From positions 19,723,100 through 19,787,099 of the forward strand of contig NC_044920.1 of NCBI RefSeq assembly GCF_003576645.1: DNA of 64,000 nucleotides, written 5' to 3'. Both the position numbers and the translations under genes were made by a program. Below are positions 10,469 to 21,309 of this stretch, one piece after another. Position 1 is the stretch's first letter, and every line of letters starts with the position of its first letter. The notes beneath the pieces were generated by a model that was given only the letters and a program-made list of their open reading frames with translations, made no database searches and had not been told where the DNA came from. The stretch comes from Ipomoea triloba (Eukaryota > Streptophyta > Magnoliopsida > Solanales > Convolvulaceae).

Positions 10469-11239
10469 GGCAAATTATTTCAGTGACGAAAGTCTAGCTT
10501 GTATTGTGAACCCTAATCTACAATAATCTTCAGATTGTGTCTGCAGTTGACATATTATGTACCTACAGTTAATATATGTGTCTGTAAATATATTAAATGC
10601 ATATAACATGCTAACTACAAACACATGAAATGATAACTACAACCACAAAAACTACTAACTACAGGTATATAATATGTTAACTGCAAACACATAATATATT
10701 GTTAACATAATGCATCTGCACTTAACATATTCTGTACCTGCAATTAATAGTTTTATGTGTATGTAATTACCATTTTATGTGTATGTAATTAACATGTTAT
10801 ATGTCTTTAATTTATTTATAGACACAAAAATAGTTAATTGTAGGTACAGAATATATCAACTGTAAACATATAGGCCCTGTTTGGTAAATGGCTATTAGCT
10901 GATTGGGGTAGAAGGTATAACTAATTGATAATATTAGCTGATTGTAGAAAAGTGTTTGGTAAATTAACTGTTAGCTGATAGCTGTTTGGCATAATTTCTT
11001 TTCTCAAAAGGCTAATTGAAAAGGTTGCTTTGAGTAGCATTTTGAAATTTAGTATTTTGGAGTTACAAAAAGCTTATTAATCAAACATTTATATTAATTT
11101 TTTAACCAAATCAAACAATTAATAATGGTCAAATAGGCTAAAATTGGTTATAAGTTAATTATTTACCAAACAGGGCCATAGTTTTTGGATTAGGGTCCAT
11201 AATGCAAGATGGACCCTGGTCCATGGTATAACAATTGAC
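10469..11239. mobile_element. Mutator-like MITE carrying a nested Tourist MITE
   Basis: The left end GGCAAATTATTTC and the right end in reverse GTCAATTGTTATACCATGGACC resemble the ends of the smaller element at 34532-34715. Flanking 9-mers CACTACCTG and ATACTTGAA are similar but not identical. The interior holds AT-rich repeats with ACATATTATGTACCTACAG-type phrases. A Tourist MITE is inserted at 10873-11177. Confidence 0.5.
10873..11177. mobile_element. Tourist-like (PIF/Harbinger) MITE
   Basis: The terminal inverted repeats are GGCCCTGTTTGGTAAAT at the left and its exact inverse at the right. They are flanked by the 3-bp duplication ATA (10870-10872 and 11178-11180). The 305-bp length, terminus and 3-bp duplication fit Tourist MITEs. 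Non-coding. Confidence 0.85.
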
Positions 11240-12016
11240 ATACTTGAATGTGTAGTTTGGGTGAAACCTGCATTGTAACCTTAGTCGACAAAGGATCACA
11301 ATGAGGTAAACCAGCCTAGATTGTTATAATTGACGACTCAAATCAAGAATGACAATAAAATGTTTCTACGTTAACTCAAATTTTAAATCCTTGTGATTAT
11401 CAAACTGAATATCTAATCAATTTGGTTGGAATTGTTAAGGAATGAAGCATATTTAGTGTGCTAGTTTCTGGAAAACATATGAATAATCCAATTGGAGGGG
11501 TTGTGCAGTCCACATACCAATCCAAAGTTGTTGGAAGACAATTATTGAATTGTATCGATGCCATCGAGGCTGGGAATTTGTACTAAACAAGAAAACAGAG
11601 AAAGCTGTGCATAGTAGTATTCACTCTTCACAATTGGCTAATTCAGTATATATGCATAATTGGAATCATTTGGCAATTGAATCTATTCCAAACACATGCA
11701 GCCTAACAATACTGATTTTCCTAGGAAGAGATTCCAAATATATTATATTTTAGAGAAAATGATATTTTTAATCCTTAAATTATATAAAAATGAATTTTTT
11801 GTCTCAATTATACCATTGCTATTTATCATTTCTGATCTTATTATTTATGAATTACCTTTTTTAACCCAACCATAATAGAACTTGAGGACCAAAGAAGTCA
11901 CATATTAGACAACTAATGGACAAAAAGCAGTAACATGAATGACTAAGGGATGATAATTATTGTTATTTCTCTATCATTTATTGACAAAAAGTGTCAGTCT
12001 TCCTATCACATATATA
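11240..12016. other. Intergenic stretch
   Basis: Contains an open frame of 67 codons (11550-11753) resembling no protein I know. It has no promoter or splice context and is not called as a gene. Confidence 0.35.
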
Positions 12017-12025
12017 CTTTAGTTT

Positions 12026-12550
12026 CAGTTCTTATATCGTGGACCGTGGTCCCAAAACGACGTCGTTTCAGTAAGTGGGAGACGGAGCTTCGTAAATGAT
12101 ACTACAGTTCATCTCAAAAGATACTGCCTTACATTTGTTTTTATATTAACGAATGAAAGTGTAGTTATATCGAAATGTAACTGTAGTTGTGTTGAAATGT
12201 AACTGCAGTATATATGAACTGATACTGAATAACAGTTTCATATTTGTGTTTTTATATTATCGAATGAAACTGTAGTTATATCTAAATGTAACTGTAGTTG
12301 TGTTGAAATGTAACTGCAGTGCATATTAACTGATACTGAATAACAGTTTCACATTTTGTGTTTTTATATTATCGAACGAAACTGTAGTTATATTGAAATG
12401 CAACTATAGTTGTGTTGAAATGTAACTGCAGTTGTGTTGAAATGTAACTGCAGTGTATATGAACTGAAAGTGAGTGGCGCGAATTCATCCGTCTGTTTTC
12501 ATTAATCAAAACGACGTCGTTTTGATGCGCGGTCCACGATATAATTTGCG
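12026..12550. mobile_element. Mutator-type MITE with tandem interior and ACGT palindromes
   Basis: Exact 9-bp duplications CTTTAGTTT lie at 12017-12025 and 12551-12559. The ends are inverted: TTATATCGTGGACCG at the left, ATTATATCGTGGACCG in reverse from the right. Just inside each end is a palindrome AAAACGACGTCGTTT(T) (12054 and 12508). From about 12119 to 12470 the interior is a tandem array of about three 120-bp units containing smaller repeats (GTTGTGTTGAAATGTAACTG). Non-coding. A 9-bp duplication is characteristic of the Mutator superfamily. Confidence 0.85.
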
Positions 12551-12559
12551 CTTTAGTTT

Positions 12560-12973
12560 TGTGTACTATAATTTATTGAGAAAATGATATATTTGGTATA
12601 TACTTGAGTTATATCTCAAATATAAATTTAACGCTTTAATGACTGTGATATTTATCTTTAATCCTTGTGTTATTCTCAAAGTGGTGGTTTTGATATTTTT
12701 GTTAATATTCCATTAGGTTTGGACGAATATCTATGTTAAAAATATAAATTAAATGATGGGGATAAAGATAGAAATTGATTTCATCTCCTTCTTATTTGAT
12801 GCATATGTTCCTAGTGTTCAAGTAAGTTTATTGGACAAATTCAAATTCCAACGTGATTTGTAAACAAAGATAGATGCTAGGTAAGACTAGTCTTATATAT
12901 ATAATTTAGGTTGGTGCTCAATGTTTAAAATTTCGATAGATTTTCTCTCTTAGTAGAAACGTTAGGTCTTGTA
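12560..12973. other. Intergenic stretch, nothing recognised
   Basis: AT-rich and without a supported feature. Confidence 0.4.
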
Positions 12974-14069
12974 TGTTAGGAAATAATATTACGAAAATAA
13001 TATTTCCAGAAAATAACAAGCACAAAAATACGAAATGAATTTCTAGACAAAGGTAAGCTTGAGTCATGTACTCACTACACTGTCTTTAAAACCTGTTGCT
13101 ACCTTCCAAAGTACTAGGAGCGTTGTAGCCTAGGTTTCCCAGGATAAAACAAGCTTCGATTTCTAGTTTGAGCACTCAAACTACGAAATCCGGCGAGCAA
13201 GAACAATGGCCTGAATACAGTATGCAAGGAAGGGAGTAGAAGCAGATTTTCGAGAGAGAAAAGTGTATTTTCGATGTTTTTTTTTTTTTTTTTTTAAATC
13301 TGCTGCTTCTACTATCAACTTATGTAGGAGTTGCTGGAATTAATAGCATTCAATCATAGTACTTAATCTGATCATAAACCCAGCCTTATAACCCCTGTAA
13401 CGGTAGACCACTACCTGAGAATTGATTCAGATAATAAAAATTGGAATTAACCCGGAATTAATTCTCGCCTTGTAACCCCTATAACGGTAAACCACTATCT
13501 GAGAATTGATTCAGATAATAAAAATTGGAATTAACCCAGAATTAATTGGCGAAACGAGGGTTCGGGCTAAAGAAGGCCGAACCATCCATTACACGAGTCG
13601 TGCAACCGGAAGCCCGAACTAGTCACGAGTCCAAAACGAGGGTTCAGGCTACAGAAGGCCAAACCATCCATTACACGAGTCGTGCAACCGGAAGCCCGAA
13701 CCAGTCACGAGTCCAAGAGGTTTCGCGTTAGAAAAATGTGCGAGAGAGAGCCTCTATGCTATACAATTCACTAAGCCTAAGAAATGCTCTTGTATAAATA
13801 GTGGTGCAAACCCACCTCCCAAACCAATGTGGAACAAAGCCTTATTCTAAAGCTTTCCCACCATATTTCCAACTCAAATGGGTCAACTTTGAGAACCAAT
13901 TTCTCATTCACCCATTATCCGTTTTGTGCGTACAATATATCAATCTCTTCGTCTAACTACGAAGAACCTGAATCCACCTTGACCCGACCCAAATCGAAAG
14001 TGGACCCCACATATATTTGTACCAAAAAATAGCCACTTAAATTGCCATTTTTATGCTATTTTTCCAACA
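12974..14069 (-). mobile_element. Copia-type 3' LTR (element on - strand)
   Basis: On the - strand the LTR begins TGTTGGAAAAATAGC at 14069 and ends ...CCTAACA at 12974 (TG...CA, 1096 bp). The purine tract at 14070-14080 identifies it as the 3' LTR. The strand-correct TATA-like element is the inverse of ACTATTTATACAAG near 13790-13805. It contains two internal tandem duplications: 2 x 84 bp (about 13385-13550) and 2 x 83 bp (about 13550-13715). The same LTR recurs at 24079 (+) and about 62110-63452 (-). The family name is an inference. Confidence 0.75.
13385..13715. repeat. Two adjacent tandem duplications inside the Copia LTR
   Basis: The first pair shares CAGATAATAAAAATTGGAA and the phrase GTAACCCCT(G/A)TAACGGTA. 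The second pair shares CCATCCATTACACGAGTCG and CCGGAAGCCCGAAC. The units differ at a few positions. A 61-codon open frame across the second pair is a by-product of the duplication. Confidence 0.8.
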
Positions 14070-14080
14070 ATCCCCCACAT
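14070..14080 (-). other. Polypurine tract of the Copia element
   Basis: On the - strand it reads ATGTGGGGGAT immediately before the LTR start TGTTGG. This is the expected site and composition for plus-strand priming in an LTR retrotransposon. Confidence 0.75.
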
Positions 14081-14575
14081 GAATGAAAATTGTTTTTTCA
14101 GGGTTGTTTTGAATTCGGAAACAACTGTATTTAACGGTCGATCCCTGCATAGGATAGGTAGGTGTAACCTTTTGAACCTTCACTTGTGAAGATATATTAC
14201 TCTACTGGCTGTACGGTAGAACGCGATGTCTTTGAACCGACTGCCGTTTGTGTAAACGATGACATATCTCACACAGGAACCTTCCAACCTTGTTCTGTTC
14301 TCATAAGTGTGGCCGTTTTGGTCGTGGGTCACCGTTCCTGGTTCTGCAAGAGTTTCTAAAGAATTGAGTCTAGTTCACCTTAAGAAGAAAATTACGCACC
14401 TAAAGCCATCGCACAACCTCATGAGAAACACCCCACTGTACGAGAACTGAATTTTATATATATAACCCCTCCTAATTTCCCTCTTGACACGACACTTTTG
14501 ATTTGATGATTTAGTCTTTGATAATAAGTCAGTGAGGTTCCAATTCATGACATTCAATTGTTATAAGCTATGTTG
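14081..14575 (-). mobile_element. 3' internal region of the Copia element (fragment)
   Basis: Non-coding sequence upstream of the purine tract, matching 63465-63760 beside the other - strand copy (shared AACGGTCGATCC, CATAGGATA and GCAAGAGTTTCTAAAGAATTGA). It stops matching at about 14370-14400. The coding part and the 5' LTR are absent. Confidence 0.6.
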
Positions 14576-14586
14576 GGATGAATTTC

Positions 14587-14599
14587 GGGGGGGGGGGGG
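14587..14599. repeat. G13 homopolymer
   Basis: An uninterrupted run of 13 G in an otherwise AT-rich region. The sequence after it (14600-14720) resembles part of E3 (GAGTAAAAAATGACGGGGTC). Confidence 0.8.
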
Positions 14600-15222
14600 T
14601 TACTAGGTGTCTCGTGATAAGTGTGAACTAATTTGATCTATCTATCTAGGATTATCAATGAGTAAAAAATGACGGGGTCAATTTTATAAATATTAGTATA
14701 AGGAAATCAAATTAGGCATTTCATGCATCTATTAAAGCTAAGTAGACCAAATATGTTCTAACTAACACAAGTAACCCAATTGCACATGAGACACTACCAA
14801 CAAAAAAAAAAGAAAAAAAAAAAGAAACTGATAATCAATGAAGGCGAAGACAATGACAAACCTATTGAAAAGCAAATTAATAAAACTTACACTAACTTCA
14901 ACCAAAAGTAATATTTATTACCTAAAACCATGTCAACTACAATAAGTATTTAGATAATTGTTTTTATAAAAGTCTAATTAAACATTGATTTTAATGCCAA
15001 CTATAATAAATTTCTTCTATATAATTTTGCATATAATTTTGCATTGTAGTAGTAGTAGTACTAACCCTAAATAATAATAATAATAATAATAATAATGGAA
15101 AGAAAGAAAGAAGCCAAGCACATTTTGGTCCATTGGCACATCTGAGCCTCTCCCTGAAAGAAGGTTAAAAGGTTTTTGAACTACAACAAATAGAAAATAT
15201 ATGTTGAATAGATACTACTTTG
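14600..15222. other. Intergenic stretch with simple repeats
   Basis: Holds an E3-like fragment, an A-rich tract at 14800-14826, and short (AGT)n and (AAT)n runs at about 15048-15096. No gene recognised. Confidence 0.4.
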
Positions 15223-15392
15223 TAGGGGTGGGCAATTCAGTTCGATTTATCTGAACCGAACCAAACCGAACCGAACCGAACCGAGCGATTTAGTAAAAAC
15301 CAAACCGTTGGAGATTCTTGTAAACCGAACCGAACGATTTAGTAAAAACCAAATCGAACCGAATTCGTTTTAATAATAATAATAATAATAAT

Positions 15393-15425
<33 letters not shown>

Positions 15426-16135
15426 AACAACAACAATAATAATAATAATAATAAAGAAGTAAATCTAAGTTTCTTGATGCCTACTACATCGTTCAGTTCA
15501 TATCCTCACTGGTATTTCTCTTAAATTTTTTATTTGATTTCTTTATAGTTTATTCTCTACATTGCACTTTTGTTGTTTGTTGCAATTGTTTTTTACCTCA
15601 CAATTAGTATTTAGTAGTATGTTTGAACTTTGAATTGCTATTTTATTATATAATGTTTAGATTTTGGACATGGATATATTATTTGAATAAGTAAATATGT
15701 ATTGTTTGGTAGTATATTCGGAAAATATGAAAATGTTGAATTTTAGGATCTTAAATTGAACCGAATACATACCTAACCGAATCCCGAACCATGATGAGGG
15801 TATGATGTAAGAACAAGATATATCTTTACAATTTGGATTGCTATGTTAATTTTGTGTTTGAATAGTTTTAATTTGTTGTTATGTAATATTTATATTTTAA
15901 ACTTTGGATTATGCGAATATGTATTGTTTGGTAGTGTGTCGTTTGGAAAATTAGTAAATGTTGAAAATTGAGCATCATAAACCAAACTGAAACCGAATCG
16001 TTTCATATCGAACCGAAACCAAACCGAACTTTATTGTTCAACCGAATGGTATCATTCTTTCTAATACCGAAATACCGATTTCGAAACCGAAACAAAAAAA
16101 AAAAATCGAACCGAATCCCAAAGTGTCCACCCCTA
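15223..16135. mobile_element. hAT-type non-autonomous element
   Basis: The ends are TAGGGGTGGGCA and, in reverse, TAGGGGTGGACA. The 8-bp duplications CTACTTTG are exact at 15215-15222 and 16136-16143. The subterminal regions are packed with ACCGAACC-type motifs in one arm and matching AACCGAA motifs in the other. The middle contains AAT/AAC trinucleotide repeats (15369-15453). There is no transposase. The 8-bp duplication and TAGGGG end fit the hAT superfamily. Confidence 0.85.
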
Positions 16136-16336
16136 CTACTTTGTAATAAAGTTAAATGGTACTTCAAAAAAATAAGAAAGAAAGAGAGGTTCATGAGATG
16201 ATAAATTTGAATTATCTTGCCTAATTAAACATAATAATTTCTTTTCCAAAATAAAAATGCCATTGCCGACATACCTGCACGTACAGTCGTACAGGTACTA
16301 TGAGCAGTTAATGATAACTGTTTTTCAATTAATAGT

Positions 16337-16694
16337 TGGCCTTCTCCAATACTTAAGAGTTTGGTGTAGTTTTTTAGAAGATTTTATAAGTGTGATTAGG
16401 AAAGAGAAAATAGGGGTAGTGAGAAAAAAAAATTAAAATGAAAAATAAAACAAAATTAAAAACAGAAAAAAAAATTCTTTTAAAAAAAGAAGATAATTTA
16501 CGGGCCCAGGAGGGCGCCGCGCGTGCAGTAGTGAATTTGCGCCTCACGAAAGAGAGGCACAGTTATTATGGCATTTGGTGGGCCCCATTGGGGCTGACAA
16601 AATTTTGAAATAGCAGGAGAAAAACACCTCTTCAATTTCATCTTTCCATTTGTTTAAAAAATACACATGTCCAATATGGCTAATGGGGATGGCC
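16337..16694. mobile_element. hAT-like MITE in the CYP78A upstream region
   Basis: The left end GGCCTTCTCCAATACTT and right end in reverse GGCCATCCCCATTAGCC are inverted. Flanking 8-mers TTAATAGT and TTACTAGT match at 7 of 8. It includes a GC-rich patch (16501-16560) and a GTGGGCCCCA motif near 16580, resembling a class of TCP-factor sites. It ends about 580 bp before the CYP78A start codon. Confidence 0.55.
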
Positions 16695-17174
16695 TTACTA
16701 GTCATATATATGGCTATAGAATATACAGATGGTGGCATTTTTAGGATAATAAGAAAATTTTTCAATTTTTTTTTAACGTAAGCAAATTTTATTTTGTGAT
16801 TTTAGCCAATAAATGACTACAAGAAAATGAAGAAATGTCTTGTTTTCTACTTTTTATGACATGACATGTCTTGATTGCTCAATTTAGTGGGAGGTCATAA
16901 TATTTATGCATTCTTCTTTTTCTTTCTCCAATCAAATTTGAGCACAAATAAAAGTAAAAGTTGATAATACGAATTTAGGAGTACTTGTATTTTTCATAAG
17001 AAAGTAAAGTTACTTATAACTGGCCAGTTCAAATTAAAAGAACAAGAATTTAAACATGTCACTTGTGATTAAAGTATAAAACTCTTGCTATTTTGATTGG
17101 GTGATTACATAAACCAAGAAACTTTCTTTTTCATTGGACCAATCAATTTCTCCCTGATTCAAGATCATTCCTTC

Positions 17175-17182
17175 TATTTAAA
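17175..17182 (+). promoter_or_regulatory. Probable TATA box of CYP78A
   Basis: TATTTAAA lies 92 bp before the start codon in an AT-rich stretch. It is followed by a C/T-rich leader (CCCTCCCTCACC, CTCTCTCTTCTCTC) typical of plant 5' UTRs. Transcription would start about 30 bp downstream, near 17205. Confidence 0.55.
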
Positions 17183-17273
17183 CTGTTCTTCCCTCCCTCA
17201 CCTCCACCACCAAATCCAACATACAACAAACCACAAATCACATCTCTCTCTTCTCTCTAGCAAACACTGAAAT

Positions 17274-19382
17274 ATGGGTTTTACCTCATCAATTTGTGAG
17301 GATACCCATTGGTGGATGTTAACCTTACCAGCTGTTCTTGAAACTCAGTATCTGTCAGACATTATGGTCTTTTTCTCAGTTTTCGCAGCGTTTCTGGTCG
17401 GTGGTTTCTTAACTCGGGCTTTTTCGGATGGCGGCCCGGCCTGGAAAAACGGCCGTAACAGAATGGGCCGAGTCAAGATTCCTGGACCCACGGGCCTCCC
17501 CATTTTCGGCAGCTTATTCAGCTTGAGTCACGGCTTGGCTCACCGCACTCTCGCCGCCATGGCTTCCCGTCGTGCCACCCAACTCATGGCCTTCAGCCTC
17601 GGCTCCACCCCGGCGGTGGTGGCGTCGGAGCCGAACACGGCCCGGGAAATCCTAACTTCCCCGCACTTCGCGAACCGGCCCGTCAAGGAGTCGGCTAAGC
17701 AGCTGATGTTCAGCCGAGCCATCGGGTTCGCCCCCAACGGGCAGTACTGGCGGCTCCTGAGGAGAATCGCGTCGACCCACCTCTTCGCGCCACAGCGCAT
17801 TTTAGCCCACGGAAGTTCACGACGGCTAGAATGCGCCGCCATGCTAAAATCCATAACCAAAGACCAAAATCTCCATGGCTATGTAACCCTAAGGAAACAC
17901 CTCCAGGCTGCTTCCCTCAACAACATCATGGGAATCGTTTTCGGGAAAAAATATGAAATTAATAATAATGAAGAAGAAGCTTGTAGTAGAGAGCTTCAAG
18001 AAATAGTGAGAGAAGGGTTCGAGCTATTGGGTGGTTTCAACTGGTCGGATCACCTGCCGTGGTTGAAGCATTTGTACGATCCATTTCGGGTCCAACAACG
18101 TTGTTTGGCCCTAATCCCACGTGTCCAAAGGCTAGTTAAGGCCATAATCCAAGAACACAAGAACAAGAAACATGTGGGAAATCACGTTTCAGATCAATCT
18201 TTTGTGGATGTCTTGCTCTCCCTAGATGGCGAGGAGAAGTTGGATGAGGATGACATGGTGGCTGTTTTGTGGGTAAGATAAGTAATAACTCACTAACCGT
18301 GCCCTTTTTTTATTTGCTTAGCCCTGTGCTGGTTTTTTTTGAATAATACTTAGTAGAATTTAAATCAGTCATGAAAATTTAATTTTGAACTAATGTAATC
18401 ACAAATACATATACTAACTATTGGGTCATGACTTGACTAAGGCCCCCAAAATTTTGGGATCCTGTGCAGTTGCACATCTTGCACGCCCTAAAATCCGGCC
18501 TGCTCACTAATAACTATTTTATTCTTTCAAGTGGTACCTAAAATGATTTTACTTAAAAAGTTAATTTTAAAGCGAAATGCATGCATATACCATTTTACAC
18601 TAAAATTTATAGAGATTATGGTCTAGATGGCAATCAATAGCATGATGGATGTTGACGTTATTTATATTTATTATGAGTTACAAAAGTTGATCATAATCTA
18701 TATCTTGAAGTAGAAATGTGTCATTCTAATCAATATGTGGCCATAATTGACCTGCAATAATGTAGTACAAAATTAAAGGTCTTTTAAGGGTGTTTTGACC
18801 TAAATTACAAAAGAAATATGTCGTCTATCTCATTTTACTTGTTTGTTTATTATTCATTGGTTAAACTAACGTTTTCTTCATTGTTTTTTTTATATAAAAA
18901 AAATTAAAATAAGTTCAATCAAGAGTCATTAACGGAACCAGATACACAAAATGAGACATCGTGAGAAAATTTTTAGGGATGGATTGGACTAGACCAAGAT
19001 GTTTTTAAAATTAATACACTTAGCTTTGTACTAATAATGTACTTGATTGGTTTAATTTTGACTTATTCATTGCATAATTTGGTTGTGTATGTACACAAAT
19101 GAATGTGGCCTTCCTAAGTTTAGAGATCCAATCCTATACGAAAAGTACGTGTTTAATTTGCAAAGTTAGTAGGTAGTATTGGATTAGAGAGTAAATATTT
19201 GGATCACATCCATCTAGCCTAGGTATGGATATGATAGCTTAGTGGTTGTATCATATCTTTTCAAGATATTCTAGAAACCCATCACTCTCAATGCATTAAC
19301 TAATTTTTCATGTCTATGGATGGTTTTATTAAAATATGAAGGCATACATGTGCTCTGAACACGATGGGGAATACAATACTAA

Positions 19383-19413
<31 letters not shown>

Positions 19414-20261
19414 TTTGTTGTTGTTTTACCGTACTTTACACCTCGTGATTATTATGATATTATTTTTAATTTATGCCCTTTAGTCCTTTTAATTAAAATT
19501 ATTTCGGAAATAAGTCATTACATTAGACTCAAAACATTTTAATTGAGTTGTCAAAACATGCATGTCTAATGGTATAAAAGTATAGGCAAAAGATTTCTTT
19601 AAAACTCATGACTCTATTCTTGTTATTTGTTTTATTATAGGAAATGATATTTCGTGGTACCGACACAACAGCTCTTCTAACGGAATGGATCATGGCAGAA
19701 TTGGTTCTAAACCGGGGAATCCAAGACAAGCTTAGGAATGAATTAGACAATATTGTTGGACAAAACAAAACCATCACTGACGCTGTCATTTCCAAGTTAC
19801 CCTATCTCCAAGCAATTGTGAAAGAAACACTACGTTTACATCCTCCAGGGCCACTCCTTGCATGGTCCCGACTCTCTACCTCTGACGTTCAGCTTAGTAA
19901 CGGGATGGTAATCCCTGCCAACACGACTGCCATGGTCAACATGTGGGCCATATCTCATGACCCCACCTTGTGGGACCAGCCATTGGTGTTCTATCCGGAG
20001 AGGTTTGACCCTGCCGCCGGTGGGATGTATATGGACGTGAGGGGGAACGACTTGAGGCTCACACCGTTTGGAGCCGGCCGGAGGGTTTGTCCGGGGAAGA
20101 ACTTAGGATTAGCCACGGTGAGTTTATGGGTGGCAAACTTTGTTCAACATTTCGAGTGGATTGAGATTGAGAGTCAACCTGTAGACCTAAGTGAGGTTTT
20201 GAAGCTCTCGTGTGAAATGAAACATCCGCTATTGGCTAAGGTTGTCCCGCGAAATTACTGA
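17274..20261 (+). CDS. CYP78A: Cytochrome P450, CYP78A subfamily (2 exons, 539 aa)
   Basis: Exon 1 is 17274-18272 and exon 2 is 19641-20261, joined in phase 0 at a GT...AG intron (codon W333 to E334). The start is the first ATG after the TATA-like box. In order: membrane anchor at about residues 27-46; proline hinge IPGPTGLP (69-76); C-helix WRLLRR (159-164); I-helix oxygen-binding RGTDTT (338-343); K-helix ETLR (395-398); PERF (452-455); heme loop [10 protein letters not shown] (476-485) with the heme-thiolate cysteine at 483. Length and single intron position are usual for CYP78A. CYP78A proteins are ER monooxygenases that control organ and seed size and leaf initiation through an unidentified mobile signal; the substrate is unsettled. 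The region from HGLAHRT onward looks most like the CYP78A7 type from memory. No defect is seen. Confidence 0.96.
18273..19640 (+). other. CYP78A intron
   Basis: A 1368-bp intron with donor GTAAGATA and acceptor TTTATTATAG. It contains an (ATT)n microsatellite near 19380-19412. No inserted transposon with clear ends was seen. Small open frames in it are not genes. Confidence 0.85.
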
Positions 20262-20438
20262 TGCCTAAGTATTCAGGTTCCCTTGTGTCTTTACTGTCTG
20301 ATCTCAACCTATATAAGTTGTGTGTAATTTAACATAATTAAGTAATGTTTGAAATAATGTTTTTGTGTAAAATGGGAAGTCGTCACTTGTTGATCTACAT
20401 ATATGATATTTGTAACTGTAACCTGTACTATTTATTGG

Positions 20439-20444
20439 AATAAA
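20439..20444 (+). terminator. Candidate polyadenylation signal of CYP78A
   Basis: AATAAA lies about 180 bp after the stop codon, in AT-rich sequence with several TGTAA-type motifs just upstream. Confidence 0.45.
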
Positions 20445-20504
20445 TAATATTTAATATATATATATTAATACTATTTGTTGATCTTGGGGTTTTCATCCAT
20501 AGTA

Positions 20505-20700
20505 AGGTTATCGCAAATTATACCACGGGTCAAGGTCCACATTACATTGTAAATCATGATTCAAAATTAAATAACATTCATATTATGTATCTATAGTTAA
20601 TATATTATATGCTTGCAGTTAACGTAACATATTATGTGTCTGTAAATAAATTAAAAACATATAATATGCTATAACTATACCTATAATTTCTTGGATCATA
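20505..20700. mobile_element. Mutator-like MITE fragment
   Basis: It begins GCAAATTATACCACGGGTC, related to the ends of the elements at 12026 and 34532. Internal phrases (ATATTATGTGTCTGTAAATA) match the interior of the element at 10469. The right end is not identified. Confidence 0.4.
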
Positions 20701-20734
20701 GATACACATGTCATATTCTCCTTTGATACCTCCT

Positions 20735-21122
20735 TCTCCTATATAAACAACATTCAGCATTGAGAAGAAACACACCAAAACATATGAATACAACTTCACT
20801 CTTTCATCTTCCTTATGTGTCTTCTCTATCATAATCTACATTTGAGCACTGAGTCGGGATCATCTATGTCTAACATGTGCAAAGTTGGTGATAGAACGTA
20901 TGTGTTACCTGTCAGTAGCGCGTATCGGAAAATTCAGACTGCACCGGCGTCTCCTGCAATAGTGCTTTTAAGGCAGAGTCGTTATATAACACGAAACAGA
21001 CTCCTTTTCACCCTTTCTTGTTCTCGATCATTTACAAAAACATTGCTAGCCTCCGTTGACGTTGCATATTTCTTCGACAGTTAAAAGCCTTACTCTACAG
21101 CAATAGTCAACCTTTTGACTCT
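20735..21122 (+). mobile_element. Probable LTR or leader before a Copia gag remnant
   Basis: A TATATAAA motif at 20740-20747 and untranslated-looking sequence lead to gag-like sequence at 21123. LTR borders were not found. The assignment rests only on position. Confidence 0.3.
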
Positions 21123-21309
21123 ATGGCTCCTTCTGTTATAATCGATCTATCCAAGATTGCTATCCTAGATGGAAAACAAAATCAAAAAACTCGAAGGAGG
21201 ATGTTTTGTGTGCAGTAAGCAAGGACACCGAACATACCAGTGCTATCATCACAAAAATAAAACCAGTAAAAGACAAAGCCAAACCCGTCTGAACATCATA
21301 TCAATCTGA
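21123..21309 (+). pseudogene. Copia gag remnant with CCHC zinc knuckle
   Basis: Two pieces of a Copia-type gag lie side by side. From 21123 a frame begins MAPSVIIDLS and reaches the LDG motif near the N-terminus of many Copia gags. In another frame (ATG at 21169, stop 21307-21309) a 46-codon stretch holds C-x2-C-x4-H-x4-C at 21202-21243 (residues CFVC...H...C), the nucleocapsid zinc knuckle. The roughly 200 residues normally between them are missing and the frame changes, so this is an internally deleted relic. No protease, integrase or reverse transcriptase follows. Confidence 0.65.

Noticed and set aside
12119..12470. Possible CRISPR-like array from regularly repeated units
   Set aside because: Units are directly adjacent without unique spacers, inside a Mutator MITE of a plant genome.
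13546..13731. 61-codon frame with repeated segments
   Set aside because: It lies in the tandem duplication of a Copia LTR, and the repetition comes from the DNA duplication.
16003..16201. Overlapping frames on both strands of 60-77 codons
   Set aside because: They arise from ACCGAA-type repeats in the hAT element arm.
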